In this document: one piece after another, positions 8,715 to 16,850 of the stretch
Layout: each line of letters opens with the position of its first letter
Position numbering within the stretch: the first letter of the stretch is position 1
Assembly (NCBI RefSeq): GCF_001612635.1
Contig: NZ_BDAV01000020.1
Coordinates: forward strand, 90,342-154,341
Length of the DNA: 64,000 nt
Source of the DNA: Nocardia africana NBRC 100379
GTDB taxonomy: Bacteria; Actinomycetota; Actinomycetes; Mycobacteriales; Mycobacteriaceae
Direction: 5' to 3'
Notes under the pieces: generated by a model
Told to the model about the DNA's origin: nothing
Seen by the model: the letters and a program-made list of their open reading frames with translations, nothing else
Databases searched by the model: none
Translations under genes and position numbers: made by a program

Positions 8715-9382
8715 CGCTCGACGTGCCCGACGGTGACGAAGCCGAGGCGCCGATAGATCCCTTCTCCGTCCGGCGAGGCGGTGAGTACGACCCGCCGAGC
8801 ACCCGAGTCGAGGGCCAGCGCCAGGGCATGCCGAGTGAGCGCGGTCCCGATGCCTTCTCCACGATGATCGGCCCGGGTCACGATGTGCTCGAGCGACGCG
8901 CCCGCGGCGCAGGTCACGACGGCGGCACAGCCGAGCACCTCGCCGCCTTCACGCCAGAGCAGGTAGCGCGTGGACCCGCGATCCATACCTTGGCGTAGAC
9001 CGGTCACGAGGTCGTCGACATCGATCGCGCCCGACCAGACTCGCGCCCACTCGGCGAGGCCACGGTCGTCGGCCACGTCCTCGATGGGTTCCGGCCGTCC
9101 GAGCCCCCGGCGCACGCCCCGATCAGGATCGGCGAGCATCATCAGCGGTTCGGTTTCGAACCGCTCGAGTCCCCGGCGGCGCAGCAGCTCCGGAATCTCC
9201 GGCGCATCGACGTCCGGCCAGAAATGCCAGCACGCCGGTACGCCGTCGAACAGCGTGCGCAACTGCTCGATCTCGTGCGGGATCGCACCGCTCAGCCGGA
9301 GAACGCCATTCAGTTCCTCACTGGGCGCGCCGGTGTGGAACCAGCTCGACCGCGCACCACCGCTCCACCGGTTCGCTCGCAC
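8705..9382 (-). CDS. GNAT-family N-acetyltransferase
   Basis: A 225-aa protein whose C-terminal half is a GNAT domain. LEHIVTRADHRGEGIGTALTRHALALALDSGARRV contains the acetyl-CoA-binding R-G-x-G-x-G/A loop (HRGEGIGTAL), and the domain finishes with GIYRRLGFVTVGHVERY. The N-terminal half (WHFWPDVDAPEIPELLRRRGLERFETEPLMM) resembles the accessory domain of two-domain GNATs. The start is uncertain: GTG 9382 is the first codon in a reading frame that stays open further upstream. The acceptor substrate is unknown. Confidence 0.82.
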   Translation of the reverse strand: MRANRWSGGARSSWFHTGAPSEELNGVLRLSGAIPHEIEQLRTLFDGVPACWHFWPDVDAPEIPELLRRRGLERFETEPLMMLADPDRGVRRGLGRPEPIEDVADDRGLAEWARVWSGAIDVDDLVTGLRQGMDRGSTRYLLWREGGEVLGCAAVVTCAAGASLEHIVTRADHRGEGIGTALTRHALALALDSGARRVVLTASPDGEGIYRRLGFVTVGHVERYA

Positions 9383-9436
9383 CAGATGCGTTGCGACAAA
9401 GGTGGTTACGCCTCGTGGTGCCCGCGGTTGCCGAGA

Positions 9437-9973
9437 TCAGCGGTCATCCGGCGATTCCGAGCGGAACAGCGATTCGTATTCTGCGCGAAGGGATTCGAAC
9501 TTCGGCCGGAACGGATCGGGTGCGGACGCCGCGAGCCTGGCGCCCAGGATGTCCAGGTGGGTGTGCCAGCCTGCCGCGATATCGAGGATCTCGTCGCGGG
9601 TCGGGAGCCGGCGGTGGGTGACGGTCAGACGGACCTTGTCGGCGACCCGTTCGAGCGCGAAGGTCACGTCCGAGTCGGCGAGGCCGCCGCCCGTGCTCCA
9701 GGTGTGGCGCAGCAGATGCGGAGGATCCCATTCGAGCACCTCACCATGCCTGCGGTCGGCTACCGCGGCGGGATCGCCTTCGCCGGTGAGTTCGTGGATG
9801 CGGAAGATGTGTTCGACCCGGCCGCCGGTGACCTGTTCGAGCAGCCCGCCGGCCAGCCAGGTCGCGCGTTTGTCGATATCGGTCAGATACGCCCAGACCC
9901 GTTCGATCGGCCCCGGCAACAGCCGTTCGATACGGACCGTGCCCGGTTCGATGACCTCCCCGTAGTCACTCAT
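9437..9973 (-). CDS. AHSA1/SRPBCC-domain protein (activator of Hsp90 ATPase homologue 1-like)
   Basis: 178 aa with a full AHSA1-like SRPBCC domain: TVRIERLLPGPIERVWAYLTDIDKRATWLAGG at the N-terminus, EVLEWDPPHLLRHTWS in the middle, and a C-terminal helix. ATG 9973 lies inside the 3' end of the upstream ArsR gene (8-base overlap, 9966-9973), so the two are translationally coupled. ArsR-AHSA1 pairs are widespread in actinobacteria. They are usually autoregulated, and the SRPBCC protein is thought to bind or transform a small hydrophobic compound. A second SRPBCC gene is divergent at 10397. Confidence 0.87.
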   Translation of the reverse strand: MSDYGEVIEPGTVRIERLLPGPIERVWAYLTDIDKRATWLAGGLLEQVTGGRVEHIFRIHELTGEGDPAAVADRRHGEVLEWDPPHLLRHTWSTGGGLADSDVTFALERVADKVRLTVTHRRLPTRDEILDIAAGWHTHLDILGARLAASAPDPFRPKFESLRAEYESLFRSESPDDR

Positions 9974-10307
9974 CTCGCGAATCCTCCTGCCGCAGTGCGG
10001 CTTCCAAAGCGTCGAGACTCTCGTCCCAGAAACGCTCGTAGAAGTTCACCCATTCGGCGCAATCTCGCAGCGGGCGCGGATCGAGCCGGCACAGATGCGT
10101 GCGCCCGCGCACGCTGCGTCGCACCAGCCCGGCCCGCTCGAGCACCTTGATGTGTTTGGACGCGGCCGCGAGCGAGATGTCGTACGGCGCGGCCAGCTCC
10201 CCGACGCTGCATTGACGCCGCGCCAGCGTGCGCAGCATCGAGCGGCGCGTGGAGTCCGACAGCGCGTGGAACACCACGTCGAGCCGTTCCGAAGAATTCT
10301 CAACCAC
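9966..10307 (-). CDS. ArsR-family repressor
   Basis: A winged-helix ArsR/SmtB-type regulator without the metal-binding Cys pair: LDVVFHALSDSTRRSMLRTLARRQCSVGELAAPY, then the recognition helix SLAAASKHIKVLERAGLV and the wing RRSVRGRTHLCRL. I prefer GTG 10307 (113 aa), because a promoter with TTGACA at 10344-10339 and AATAGT at 10320-10315 would start transcription at about this codon, making it leaderless. GTG 10334 is the longer alternative. The gene is overlapped at its 3' end by the AHSA1 gene. Two identical-arm palindromes flank the promoter, so it very likely represses itself and the divergent SRPBCC gene. Confidence 0.85.
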   Translation of the reverse strand: MVENSSERLDVVFHALSDSTRRSMLRTLARRQCSVGELAAPYDISLAAASKHIKVLERAGLVRRSVRGRTHLCRLDPRPLRDCAEWVNFYERFWDESLDALEAALRQEDSRDE

Positions 10308-10315
10308 ATGGTTGA
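10300..10315. promoter_or_regulatory. ArsR operator copy 1 (TCAACC-N4-GGTTGA)
   Basis: A perfect 6-bp inverted repeat with a 4-base spacer. It covers the predicted transcription and translation start of arsR on the minus strand, and its right arm forms most of the -35 element (TTGACT, 10312-10317) of the divergent plus-strand promoter. Confidence 0.7.
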
Positions 10316-10340
10316 CTATTCCGTCTCCACACACCTACTG

Positions 10341-10356
10341 TCAACCCATCGGTTGA
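10341..10356. promoter_or_regulatory. ArsR operator copy 2 (TCAACC-N4-GGTTGA)
   Basis: A second copy with identical arms, 41 bp centre to centre from copy 1 (about four helical turns, same face). It supplies most of the minus-strand -35 TTGACA (10344-10339) and overlaps the expected start of the plus-strand transcript, whose -10-like TACTGT is at 10336-10341. Confidence 0.7.
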
Positions 10357-10396
10357 ATATCGCGGCCGATTCACCCACCCCTTCAGGGAGTAACCC

Positions 10397-10888
10397 ATGA
10401 CCGAACCGCACTTCACGACTTCCTTCGCCACCGACCGGAGTCCCGAGACAGCCTTCGCCGCCGTGCTCGACGTGCGTGGCTGGTGGTCGAAAGCTCTCAC
10501 CGGACGCAGCGAAAAGCCCGGAGACGTCTTCACTTACGAGGTTCCGGGCGTACATCGCGCCACGATCGAGGTCACCGAGGTCGTCCCCCACGACCGCGTC
10601 GTCTGGCGCGTCCTCGATGCCCGACTCACCCTCGTCGACGACCACACCGAATGGAACGGCACCGAAATCCGTTTCGAGATCGCCCGCCGCGCCGGCACCA
10701 CCGAACTCCGCTTCACCCACGTCGGCCTCACCCCGGCGTTCGAATGCTTCGACGTCTGCCGCAAAGGCTGGTCGTTCTACATCGACACGAGCCTGCGCGA
10801 CCTGATCACCACCGGCACCGGCCAACCCGACGAGGACCCGCAAGCACTCGCCCTGGCGAACGGGAATGCCGAGGCGACTCCGCACTGA
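10397..10888 (+). CDS. SRPBCC-domain protein, divergent from arsR
   Basis: 163 aa with an AHSA1/SRPBCC-type fold: FTTSFATDRSPETAFAAVLDVRGWWSKALTG, then FTYEVPGVHRATIEVTEVVPHDRVVWRVLDA, and a C-terminal GWSFYIDTSLRDLITTG helix. AGGGAG at 10385-10390 sits six bases before ATG 10397. It shares a divergent promoter region with the ArsR-AHSA1 operon, with one operator in each promoter, and is probably induced together with it. A strong hairpin follows at 10927-10953. Confidence 0.87.
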   Translation: MTEPHFTTSFATDRSPETAFAAVLDVRGWWSKALTGRSEKPGDVFTYEVPGVHRATIEVTEVVPHDRVVWRVLDARLTLVDDHTEWNGTEIRFEIARRAGTTELRFTHVGLTPAFECFDVCRKGWSFYIDTSLRDLITTGTGQPDEDPQALALANGNAEATPH

Positions 10889-10926
10889 ACGTCGACACGA
10901 CGCCACGGCACCCCGGGGTCGACGAC

Positions 10927-10953
10927 GGCTGCCGCCGCACCGAGGCGGCAGCC
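10927..10953 (+). terminator. Hairpin terminator after the SRPBCC gene
   Basis: A perfect 10-bp stem, GGCTGCCGCC (10927-10936) with GGCGGCAGCC (10944-10953), around a 7-base loop, 39 bases past the stop. There is no U-tract, as is common in GC-rich actinobacteria. Confidence 0.65.
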
Positions 10954-11022
10954 GAAACTCGATGCGGCACTGGACGTTCGGTCGTCGGCCGTCGTTCCGA
11001 CTCAGGCGGAGACCCGAGCCGT

Positions 11023-11232
11023 GTGTTGTCCGACGTCCACCTGCCCGGCGACCTCACCGTCCACGTGACCGTCAGGACCGGTGAAGCGGTGTTCGATACC
11101 AGTTTCTGTCTCGAAATGAAACACCCGCCCGTTCCGGCACCTATTAATGTCGAAATCACCTCTCGAGCGGTGAAGGAAAATAACGTCGTCGCCCCTCCGT
11201 CAACGATGCCGGTGCGGTTCACAAAGAAGTGA
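11023..11232 (+). CDS. Possible small protein, 69 aa
   Basis: An open frame from GTG 11023 gives a plausibly protein-like sequence (LPGDLTVHVTVRTGEAVFDTSFCLEMKHPP) with alternating beta-strand character and a basic end. A GGAGA lies about 10 bases upstream. I recognise no family, so this may be a chance frame in the gap between the hairpin and the next gene. Low confidence. Confidence 0.25.
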   Translation: MLSDVHLPGDLTVHVTVRTGEAVFDTSFCLEMKHPPVPAPINVEITSRAVKENNVVAPPSTMPVRFTKK

Positions 11233-11287
11233 ACCCGAGGGGCCGACAAACTATCTCGAATGCAACCGAGTACGACCGGGAATTGCC

Positions 11288-11545
11288 ATGGGAAAACAAT
11301 CGGATCGGCAGTGTTCCGAGCGCCCGAGCGGGCCTGCACGCGTCCTCGACCGACGACGGCGAGAGGTCCTCAACTATTTCGGGTCGTGTCCGCAATGCGG
11401 TTACCCGGCGCAGGCATTCCTGGTCGCGACATATTACGCGGACGGGAAAACCCGTGTGACCACCGACGGCTCGTGCGCACTTCCCTGCGGATGGTCGGGC
11501 CCGATAGAGGTTACGAAGATGACCACCGGAACCACCTCGGTATGA
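11288..11545 (+). CDS. Small Cys-rich (zinc-ribbon-like) protein, 85 aa
   Basis: The product has a polar N-terminus and a conserved-looking core: LNYFGSCPQCGYPAQAFLVATYY, then DGSCALPCGWSGP. The CxxC pair plus the later CALPC could bind zinc in a rubredoxin-like knuckle. ATG 11288 is preceded by CCGGGAATTG, a weak ribosome site. The region upstream is AT-richer than average, as expected for a promoter. It converges on the FAD-linked oxidase gene with a 6-base gap. Function unknown. Confidence 0.6.
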   Translation: MGKQSDRQCSERPSGPARVLDRRRREVLNYFGSCPQCGYPAQAFLVATYYADGKTRVTTDGSCALPCGWSGPIEVTKMTTGTTSV

Positions 11546-11551
11546 GCGGGG

Positions 11552-12922
11552 TCATATCGCACGCCCGGGATTCAAAATCCCTTTCGGATCGAAGGCGTGC
11601 TTGATCTGCCGCATCACATCGAGTTCGACCGCGCCGACCATAGGTTCGAGATACCGGCGCTTGAGTTCGCCCACTCCGTGCTCGCCCGTTATCGAACCGC
11701 CCAGCGCCAGACAGCGGTTCATCATGTCGTCGAAGGCGCTGTAGGCCCTGGCGGTTGCGTCCGGATCCGTGGCGTCGAACACGATGGTCGGATGGAGGTT
11801 GCCGTCGGCGGCGTGGCCGAACGTACCGATCAGAAGGTGATAGCGCTCGGCGATCCACGCGATGGCGTCGATCATCTCCGGAAGCCGCATCACGGGCACG
11901 GCGAGATCGTCCAGCAGAGTGCTGCCGTAGCGCTGCAGGGCGGGCAGCGCGACGCGGCGGGCCTCCATGAGCGCGTCGCCTTCCGCGGGGTCCGTGGTCA
12001 CGTAAACCTCCCGGGCGCCCACGCCGCGGCATCCCTGTTCGCAGCGTTCGGCCTCGATCTCGGCGGCCGGGCCGTCACACCGGATCAGCAACAGCGCACC
12101 GGCGGTGTCGTCGATTCCCATGCGAGTCATCGCGTCGACAGCCACGATGGTCGCGTTGTCCATCATCTCCACGACGCTCGGCTCCGCGACGGCCCGGATC
12201 GCCACCACCGCCGCGACGGCGTCGACGACCGAGGAGAACACCGAGACGACCGTGGCCGATTGCACCGGCTTGGGTCGCAACCGCATCGTGGCCTCGACGA
12301 TCACCGCCAGAGTGCCCTCGGATCCGACCAGGAGCTGCGTCAGGTTGAGTCCTGCCACGTTCTTGCTGGTGGCCGCTCCGGTGTGGATGATTCGGCCGTC
12401 GGGCAGGACCGCTTTGATCCGTGCGACGTGATCGGCGGTGACGCCGTACCTCGCACAGCAGGCGCCACCGGCATTCGTGGCCAGATTGCCGCCGATGGTG
12501 CAGGATGCGCGGCTGCCCGGATCGGGGACATACCACAGGCCCAGCTTTTCCGCGGCCGCTGCCAGATCGCCGTTCACCACCCCCGGCTCGACCGTGGCCG
12601 TACGCGCTTGTTCATCGATATGAAGTATTCGATCGAACCGTTCGGTGCTCAGAACGATGCCGCCGTCGAGCGCGTTGCTGCCCCCGGCCAATCCGGTGCC
12701 GGCCCCCCGGGTCACGACCGGAACACCGTAGCGGTTCGCCGTGGTCAGCGTGGCGACCACATGATCGGTCGTGCGCGCACGCACCACAGCGATCGGATCT
12801 CCGGCGCGCGACAGCAACGAGTGGTCGCGCAGGTAGCCGATCATCGTCTGCCGGTCGGTCACGACAGCGTCGCCGAGCGACGCTGTCAATTCCGCAATCG
12901 GCCCGGTCAACGTCCCGGTCAT
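11552..12922 (-). CDS. FAD-linked oxidase (GlcD/D-lactate dehydrogenase type)
   Basis: 456 aa with the complete vanillyl-alcohol-oxidase-like architecture. The PCMH FAD domain includes RGAGTGLAGGSNALDGGIVLS, VEPGVVNGDLAAAAE and the pyrophosphate-binding ASCTIGGNLATNAGG. The FAD-oxidase C-terminal domain has GTFGHAADGNLHPTI and ends ITGEHGVGELKRRYLEPM plus DPKGILNPG. Such enzymes oxidise 2-hydroxyacids (glycolate, D-lactate, 2-hydroxyglutarate). Start ATG 12922 lies 5 bases after the stop of the small monooxygenase gene, so the two form an operon. Placement after the propane-oxidation operon suggests a role with a hydroxyacid made downstream of acetone/acetol, which is inference only. Confidence 0.88.
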   Translation of the reverse strand: MTGTLTGPIAELTASLGDAVVTDRQTMIGYLRDHSLLSRAGDPIAVVRARTTDHVVATLTTANRYGVPVVTRGAGTGLAGGSNALDGGIVLSTERFDRILHIDEQARTATVEPGVVNGDLAAAAEKLGLWYVPDPGSRASCTIGGNLATNAGGACCARYGVTADHVARIKAVLPDGRIIHTGAATSKNVAGLNLTQLLVGSEGTLAVIVEATMRLRPKPVQSATVVSVFSSVVDAVAAVVAIRAVAEPSVVEMMDNATIVAVDAMTRMGIDDTAGALLLIRCDGPAAEIEAERCEQGCRGVGAREVYVTTDPAEGDALMEARRVALPALQRYGSTLLDDLAVPVMRLPEMIDAIAWIAERYHLLIGTFGHAADGNLHPTIVFDATDPDATARAYSAFDDMMNRCLALGGSITGEHGVGELKRRYLEPMVGAVELDVMRQIKHAFDPKGILNPGRAI

Positions 12923-12927
12923 TCGTT

Positions 12928-13269
12928 CTACCTGTTCCCGGACTGTTCCGCGATGTCGAGCTCGCCCATTCGGGCCCAATCGTTTTCGGGAATCTGCATA
13001 TGCAGAATGCGCGGCGTCTCACGCAACGCGGGTCGCATCGATTCCAGTCCCTTGCGGAAATGGGCGGAATCGACATGGTCCGATCCGGCTTGTTCGTCGC
13101 GGAATGCTTCGACCAGAACGAACTCGGACGGGTCGTCCACATTCCGATGCCATTCGAACCACAGATTTCCCGGCTCGGCCCGGGTGGCCTTCGTGAATTC
13201 CTCCGTGCGGGACAGCCAGTTGTCGATATTTTCCGGACGAACCTGGAACTTCACCACAATGAAAATCAT
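12928..13269 (-). CDS. Putative quinol monooxygenase / ABM-domain protein
   Basis: 113 aa of the antibiotic-biosynthesis-monooxygenase (YgiN-like, dimeric ferredoxin-like) fold: MIFIVVKFQVRPENIDNWLSRTEEFTKATRAEPG, then WFEWHRNVDDPSEFVLVEAFRDEQAGSDHVDSAHFRKG, the usual motif order. Of two ATGs, 13269 is preferred because AAGGA lies six bases upstream, whereas the ATG at 13275 abuts it. It is co-transcribed with the FAD-linked oxidase (5-base gap). It may detoxify a quinone or alpha-oxo intermediate; the substrate is unknown. Confidence 0.82.
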   Translation of the reverse strand: MIFIVVKFQVRPENIDNWLSRTEEFTKATRAEPGNLWFEWHRNVDDPSEFVLVEAFRDEQAGSDHVDSAHFRKGLESMRPALRETPRILHMQIPENDWARMGELDIAEQSGNR

Positions 13270-13335
13270 CAGCATTCCTTCTCCCGGCCGAAATCCGGCC
13301 GGACGGCGAACAGCGGCATGTCGCCGGCTTCACTT

Positions 13336-13376
13336 CCGGTCACCACCTCGATCTGCGGGGGCGAGGTGGTGACCGG
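13336..13376 (-). terminator. Strong hairpin after groEL
   Basis: A perfect 15-bp stem, CCGGTCACCACCTCG (13336-13350) with CGAGGTGGTGACCGG (13362-13376), around an 11-base loop. It lies 17 bases past the groEL stop and probably ends the propane-oxidation transcript, or reduces read-through into the two genes beyond. Confidence 0.75.
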
Positions 13377-13392
13377 TCGTCGTCACCGGCGC

Positions 13393-15042
13393 TCAGTAGA
13401 TGTTGGACGGGCGGACCATGCCTTCGGCGAGGTCACCGAACCCCGGCGCCACGATGGCGCCCGGGTTGTAGAGCGTCTCCTCGACGATCGCGGTCTCGGT
13501 GGTGATGAGAAGTGCCGCAATCGACGCCGCGCTTTCCAAGGCGGCGCGGGTGACCTTGAACGGATCGATCACGCCGTCGTCGAACATGTCTCCGTAGGTT
13601 CCGGTCAGCGCGTTGAAGCCGTGCCCGATCGGCAGCCCGGCAACGACTTCGACGATCTCGTCACCGTCGAAACCGGCATTGATCGCGATCCACCGCAGCG
13701 GTTCGGCCAGCGCGCGGCCGACGACGTCGCGGCCGATCGCCTCGTCGGCGGGCAGATCCAGACCGGCCAGGGTGCGACGCGACTGCGCGAGCGCGGTGCC
13801 GCCGCCGGCGACGATGCCCGCCTCGACAGCGGCGCGAGTGGCCGCGAGGGCATCCTCGACTCGGAGCATCCGTTCCTTGAGTTCGACGCTCGTCGCCCCT
13901 CCGACCCGGATGACGGCGACCCGCCCGGTGAGGCGGGCGATGCGCAGTTCGAGACTGTCCCGGTCGGCATCGATCTTGGCCCGCTCGAGCTGGGCCTCGA
14001 GCTGGGCGATGCGGGCATGCAGCCGGCTGCCGTCACCGTGGGCGCCCACAATGGTCGTCTCGTTCTCGGTGACAGTGATCCGATCGCAGGAGCCGAGGTG
14101 TTCGGCCGTGATCTCCGACAATTCGATGCCGGTGTCCTTGGCGACGACGTGCCCGCCCAGGGCGACCGCCAGATCCTCGAGTTCGGCGACGCGCCGATGG
14201 CCGAAGCCGGGTGCGCGAACCACCACCGATTGCATCGTCTTGTGCATATTGCCGCCGACGAGCAGCTGGAGCGCGGGGCCGTCGACGTCCTCGGCCAGCA
14301 CGACGAGCGGTCGATCGGCCCGCTTGGCCACCTCGATGCTCGGCATGATGTCTTGGACCTGGGTGATCTTCTTGTTGGTCAGCAGGATCAGCGGATCGAT
14401 GTGTACCGCCTCCATCCGCTCCGGGTCGGTGACCATGTATCCGGAGGTGTAGCCATGGTCGAACTCGATGCCGTCGACGATGTCCACCGACAGGCCGAGT
14501 CCGTCGCTTTCCACCGTCGTGACGACGCCCGACCGGCCGACGTAGTCGACGGCCTGGGCGATGACTCGGCCGATCGCCTCGTCGTCACTGGCGGCGAGCG
14601 TCGCGATCCGTTGCAGATCGCTCGGACCGCCGACTTCGGCAACCTGACTGTGCAGCGAGTCCACGACCGCGGTCACCGCACGCTCGATGCCGCGGCGCAC
14701 CCGCATGGGATTGGCTCCGGAGTCGACAGCCTGCAGACCCTCACGGACCATCGCCTGCGCCAGCACGGTCGCCGTTGTCGTTCCGTCCCCCACGGTGCCG
14801 TTGGTCTTCATCGCGACTTCTTTGACCAGTTGCGCGCCCATATTCGCGAACGGGTCGCGCAGCTGTATCTCACGCGCGATGGTGACGCCGTCGTTGGTGA
14901 TCGTCGGCGGTCCGGTGAGTTTCTCGAGCACCGCGTTGCGACCCTTGGGCCCCAGGGTCACTTTGACCGCGTCCGCGAGGGCGTTGACGCCGTGCTCGAG
15001 CCGCGACCGGGCGTCCTTGTTGTAGCGCAGCTCCTTGGCCAT
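13393..15042 (-). CDS. mimG: GroEL-like chaperonin dedicated to propane monooxygenase
   Basis: A 549-aa Cpn60. The ATP site includes VTLGPKGRNAVLEKL near residue 30 and GDGTTTATVLAQAM near 86, and the equatorial domain resumes with VEAGIVAGGGTAL. The ending (GDLAEGMVRPSNIY) lacks the GGM repeats of housekeeping GroELs, and no groES is adjacent, so it is not the essential chaperonin. In mycobacterial mim and rhodococcal prm operons a GroEL homologue at the distal end is needed to fold the hydroxylase large subunit productively, and this gene occupies the same place. It begins 42 bases after the alcohol dehydrogenase stop and is followed by a strong terminator. Confidence 0.9.
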   Translation of the reverse strand: MAKELRYNKDARSRLEHGVNALADAVKVTLGPKGRNAVLEKLTGPPTITNDGVTIAREIQLRDPFANMGAQLVKEVAMKTNGTVGDGTTTATVLAQAMVREGLQAVDSGANPMRVRRGIERAVTAVVDSLHSQVAEVGGPSDLQRIATLAASDDEAIGRVIAQAVDYVGRSGVVTTVESDGLGLSVDIVDGIEFDHGYTSGYMVTDPERMEAVHIDPLILLTNKKITQVQDIMPSIEVAKRADRPLVVLAEDVDGPALQLLVGGNMHKTMQSVVVRAPGFGHRRVAELEDLAVALGGHVVAKDTGIELSEITAEHLGSCDRITVTENETTIVGAHGDGSRLHARIAQLEAQLERAKIDADRDSLELRIARLTGRVAVIRVGGATSVELKERMLRVEDALAATRAAVEAGIVAGGGTALAQSRRTLAGLDLPADEAIGRDVVGRALAEPLRWIAINAGFDGDEIVEVVAGLPIGHGFNALTGTYGDMFDDGVIDPFKVTRAALESAASIAALLITTETAIVEETLYNPGAIVAPGFGDLAEGMVRPSNIY

Positions 15043-15084
15043 GGCTGATCTTCCTTTCCTGATTTCCGCGAGCGAAGAGCCGCC

Positions 15085-16110
15085 CTACGGGACGAGAATC
15101 GCCCGGCCTCGTACGCGTCCGGCGTCGAGATCGTCGAGTGCCTGCTGGAAGCTCTCGAGCGGGTACGTGGTGGTGTGCAACGTGACCTTGCCCTGAGCGG
15201 CGAGGGTCATCAGCTCCTGCAGATCGTTGTAGGAGCCCACGAGATTTCCGATGAAGTTGATCTCGGTCGAGATCACGTCGATCGTCGCGACATCGATGTT
15301 CTCGCCGTACCCGACCACGTAGTAATTGCCGGCGCGGCGCAGCATCGCGACGCCTTCCCTGGTGGTGCCGCCCTCACCGACGAAGTCGACCACCGCCTCG
15401 GCACCGTGTCCGCCGGTGAGATCGAGTACCTGCCGAACCTGGGTGCCGTCTGCGACGATGCCTCGGTCGGCGCCGATCCTGACCGCAAGGTCGACCGCCT
15501 CGGGATTGCGGTCCACGACGACGACGGTGACCGCGGAAATCGCCTTCAGCACCTGGATTCCGATGTGACCGAGGCCGCCGGCGCCGATCACCACGCACAC
15601 ATCACCCGGGCGTGTGGACGTCGCCACCTTGGCGACGGCGTGGTAGGCGGTCAGACCCGCGTCGGCGAGGGCGGCGACGTCGGCAGGCTGGAGGGAGTCG
15701 TCGATCCGGACCACGCTGCGGGCGGTGGTGCGCAGGTATTCCGCGTAACCGCCGTCGACGTCGATCCCGGGGAATGCGCTGTTCTCACAGTGCACGTCGT
15801 CGCCGAAGCGGCACGCGCGGCAGAGTCCACAGGTGATCAACGGGTGCAGGATGACCTTGTCGCCCACGGCCACATTGGTGACGGCATCGCCGACCGCGTG
15901 CACCCATCCCGCGTTCTCGTGTCCGATCGTGTACGGCAACCGGACTCCGCTCTTGTCCTCCCACTGTCCTTCGAGGATGTGCAGATCGGTACGGCATACA
16001 CCGGCACCGCCGATGCGCACGATCACGTCGAGCGGCCCCTGGATCTTCGGTTCGGGGACTTCGGTGAGTTGCAGCTTGGTGTGGTATCCCACCACCTGCA
16101 CGGCTTTCAT
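15085..16110 (-). CDS. Zinc-dependent NAD(P)-alcohol dehydrogenase (2-propanol/1-propanol oxidation)
   Basis: A 341-aa medium-chain dehydrogenase. Catalytic zinc ligands are C39, H64 and E65 (GHE); structural zinc cysteines are C94, C97, C100 and C108. The Rossmann glycine motif is VIGAGGLGHIGIQVLKA, followed by an acidic residue (VVVDRN) that suggests NAD preference. It overlaps the upstream DUF59 gene by four bases (ATGA). In propane-utilising actinobacteria the dehydrogenase in this position oxidises 2-propanol made by the monooxygenase to acetone. The sequence shows the enzyme class; the substrate is inferred from context. Confidence 0.92.
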   Translation of the reverse strand: MKAVQVVGYHTKLQLTEVPEPKIQGPLDVIVRIGGAGVCRTDLHILEGQWEDKSGVRLPYTIGHENAGWVHAVGDAVTNVAVGDKVILHPLITCGLCRACRFGDDVHCENSAFPGIDVDGGYAEYLRTTARSVVRIDDSLQPADVAALADAGLTAYHAVAKVATSTRPGDVCVVIGAGGLGHIGIQVLKAISAVTVVVVDRNPEAVDLAVRIGADRGIVADGTQVRQVLDLTGGHGAEAVVDFVGEGGTTREGVAMLRRAGNYYVVGYGENIDVATIDVISTEINFIGNLVGSYNDLQELMTLAAQGKVTLHTTTYPLESFQQALDDLDAGRVRGRAILVP

Positions 16111-16850
16111 CGCGGGCTCCTTGTTCTCAGGTCTTCGATTCGCGGTGTGGTGCCGACCGATTCGCTGTCGGCGTAGCGGGTCGCGAGCAGTCCGCGGCAG
16201 AAGTGGGCATTGCCCTCGATCGAGATGCGCACGGATTTCGCGAATCTGAGCCGCCTCGGCACGTCATCGGACGGGATGGGTCTGCCGTGCTCGTCGACCA
16301 CCACCCGCCCGGCCGGGCAGACGCTCAGTCCGATGCGTGTGCGCCGCCGCAGCAAGGCCGCCTTGTCCGGTCCCGGTGCCAGGTCGGCCAGGGTGAGGTG
16401 GTGAATCTCGTTGACACTCAGCCCGGTTCGCCGCATGTGTGCTTCCACGCACCGTTCCATCGCGGCGGCGTGTGCCTTCACCAGAAACGTCCTGCGCAGC
16501 TCGTAGAGGCTGTCCTCCGCCTCGGGTCCGAAGGTGCCGACGTAGCCGGCGTCGGCGGCCAAGCCCGCGTTGATCTTGTCGCTGTCGTGATGGTCGTCCA
16601 ACATCACCCGCACCTCACCGGCTCCCTCGACCATCCGGAGGGCATCGAGCGCGTCGGCCGCCATCAGATAGGCGAAGTTGGGTGAGCAGAACGCGGTGGG
16701 AAGGCGTAGGTGAACGGCGACACCGCGGTCGTCGATGGTGAGCGAGCGAACGAACCCCAGATCGGTGATCGGCTCGTCGAGTTCCGGGTCGACTACCGTC
16801 GAGAGCGCATCGAGCAGATCCCGTTCGGTGCAGGCGACGGTCGTGGTCAT
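16107..16850 (-). CDS. DUF59 (MIP18/SufT-like) protein of the propane monooxygenase operon
   Basis: 247 aa. The N-terminal 95 residues are a DUF59 domain: LLDALSTVVDPELDEPITDLGFVRSLTI carries the conserved DPE motif, and LPTAFCSPNFAYLMAADALDAL has the reactive Cys region. The C-terminal half (HAAAMERCVEAHMRRTGL onwards) is the extension typical of homologues in mim/prm clusters. DUF59 proteins assist iron-sulfur or metal-centre assembly, so a role in maturing the di-iron hydroxylase or the reductase is plausible. It overlaps both neighbours by four bases (amidohydrolase upstream, alcohol dehydrogenase downstream), indicating tight translational coupling. Confidence 0.85.
   Translation of the reverse strand: MTTTVACTERDLLDALSTVVDPELDEPITDLGFVRSLTIDDRGVAVHLRLPTAFCSPNFAYLMAADALDALRMVEGAGEVRVMLDDHHDSDKINAGLAADAGYVGTFGPEAEDSLYELRRTFLVKAHAAAMERCVEAHMRRTGLSVNEIHHLTLADLAPGPDKAALLRRRTRIGLSVCPAGRVVVDEHGRPIPSDDVPRRLRFAKSVRISIEGNAHFCRGLLATRYADSESVGTTPRIEDLRTRSPR

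Noticed and set aside
12505..15048. 847-codon plus-strand frame across the oxidase, ABM and groEL genes
   Set aside because: It runs antisense through three clearly homologous genes; length results from GC-rich codon bias.
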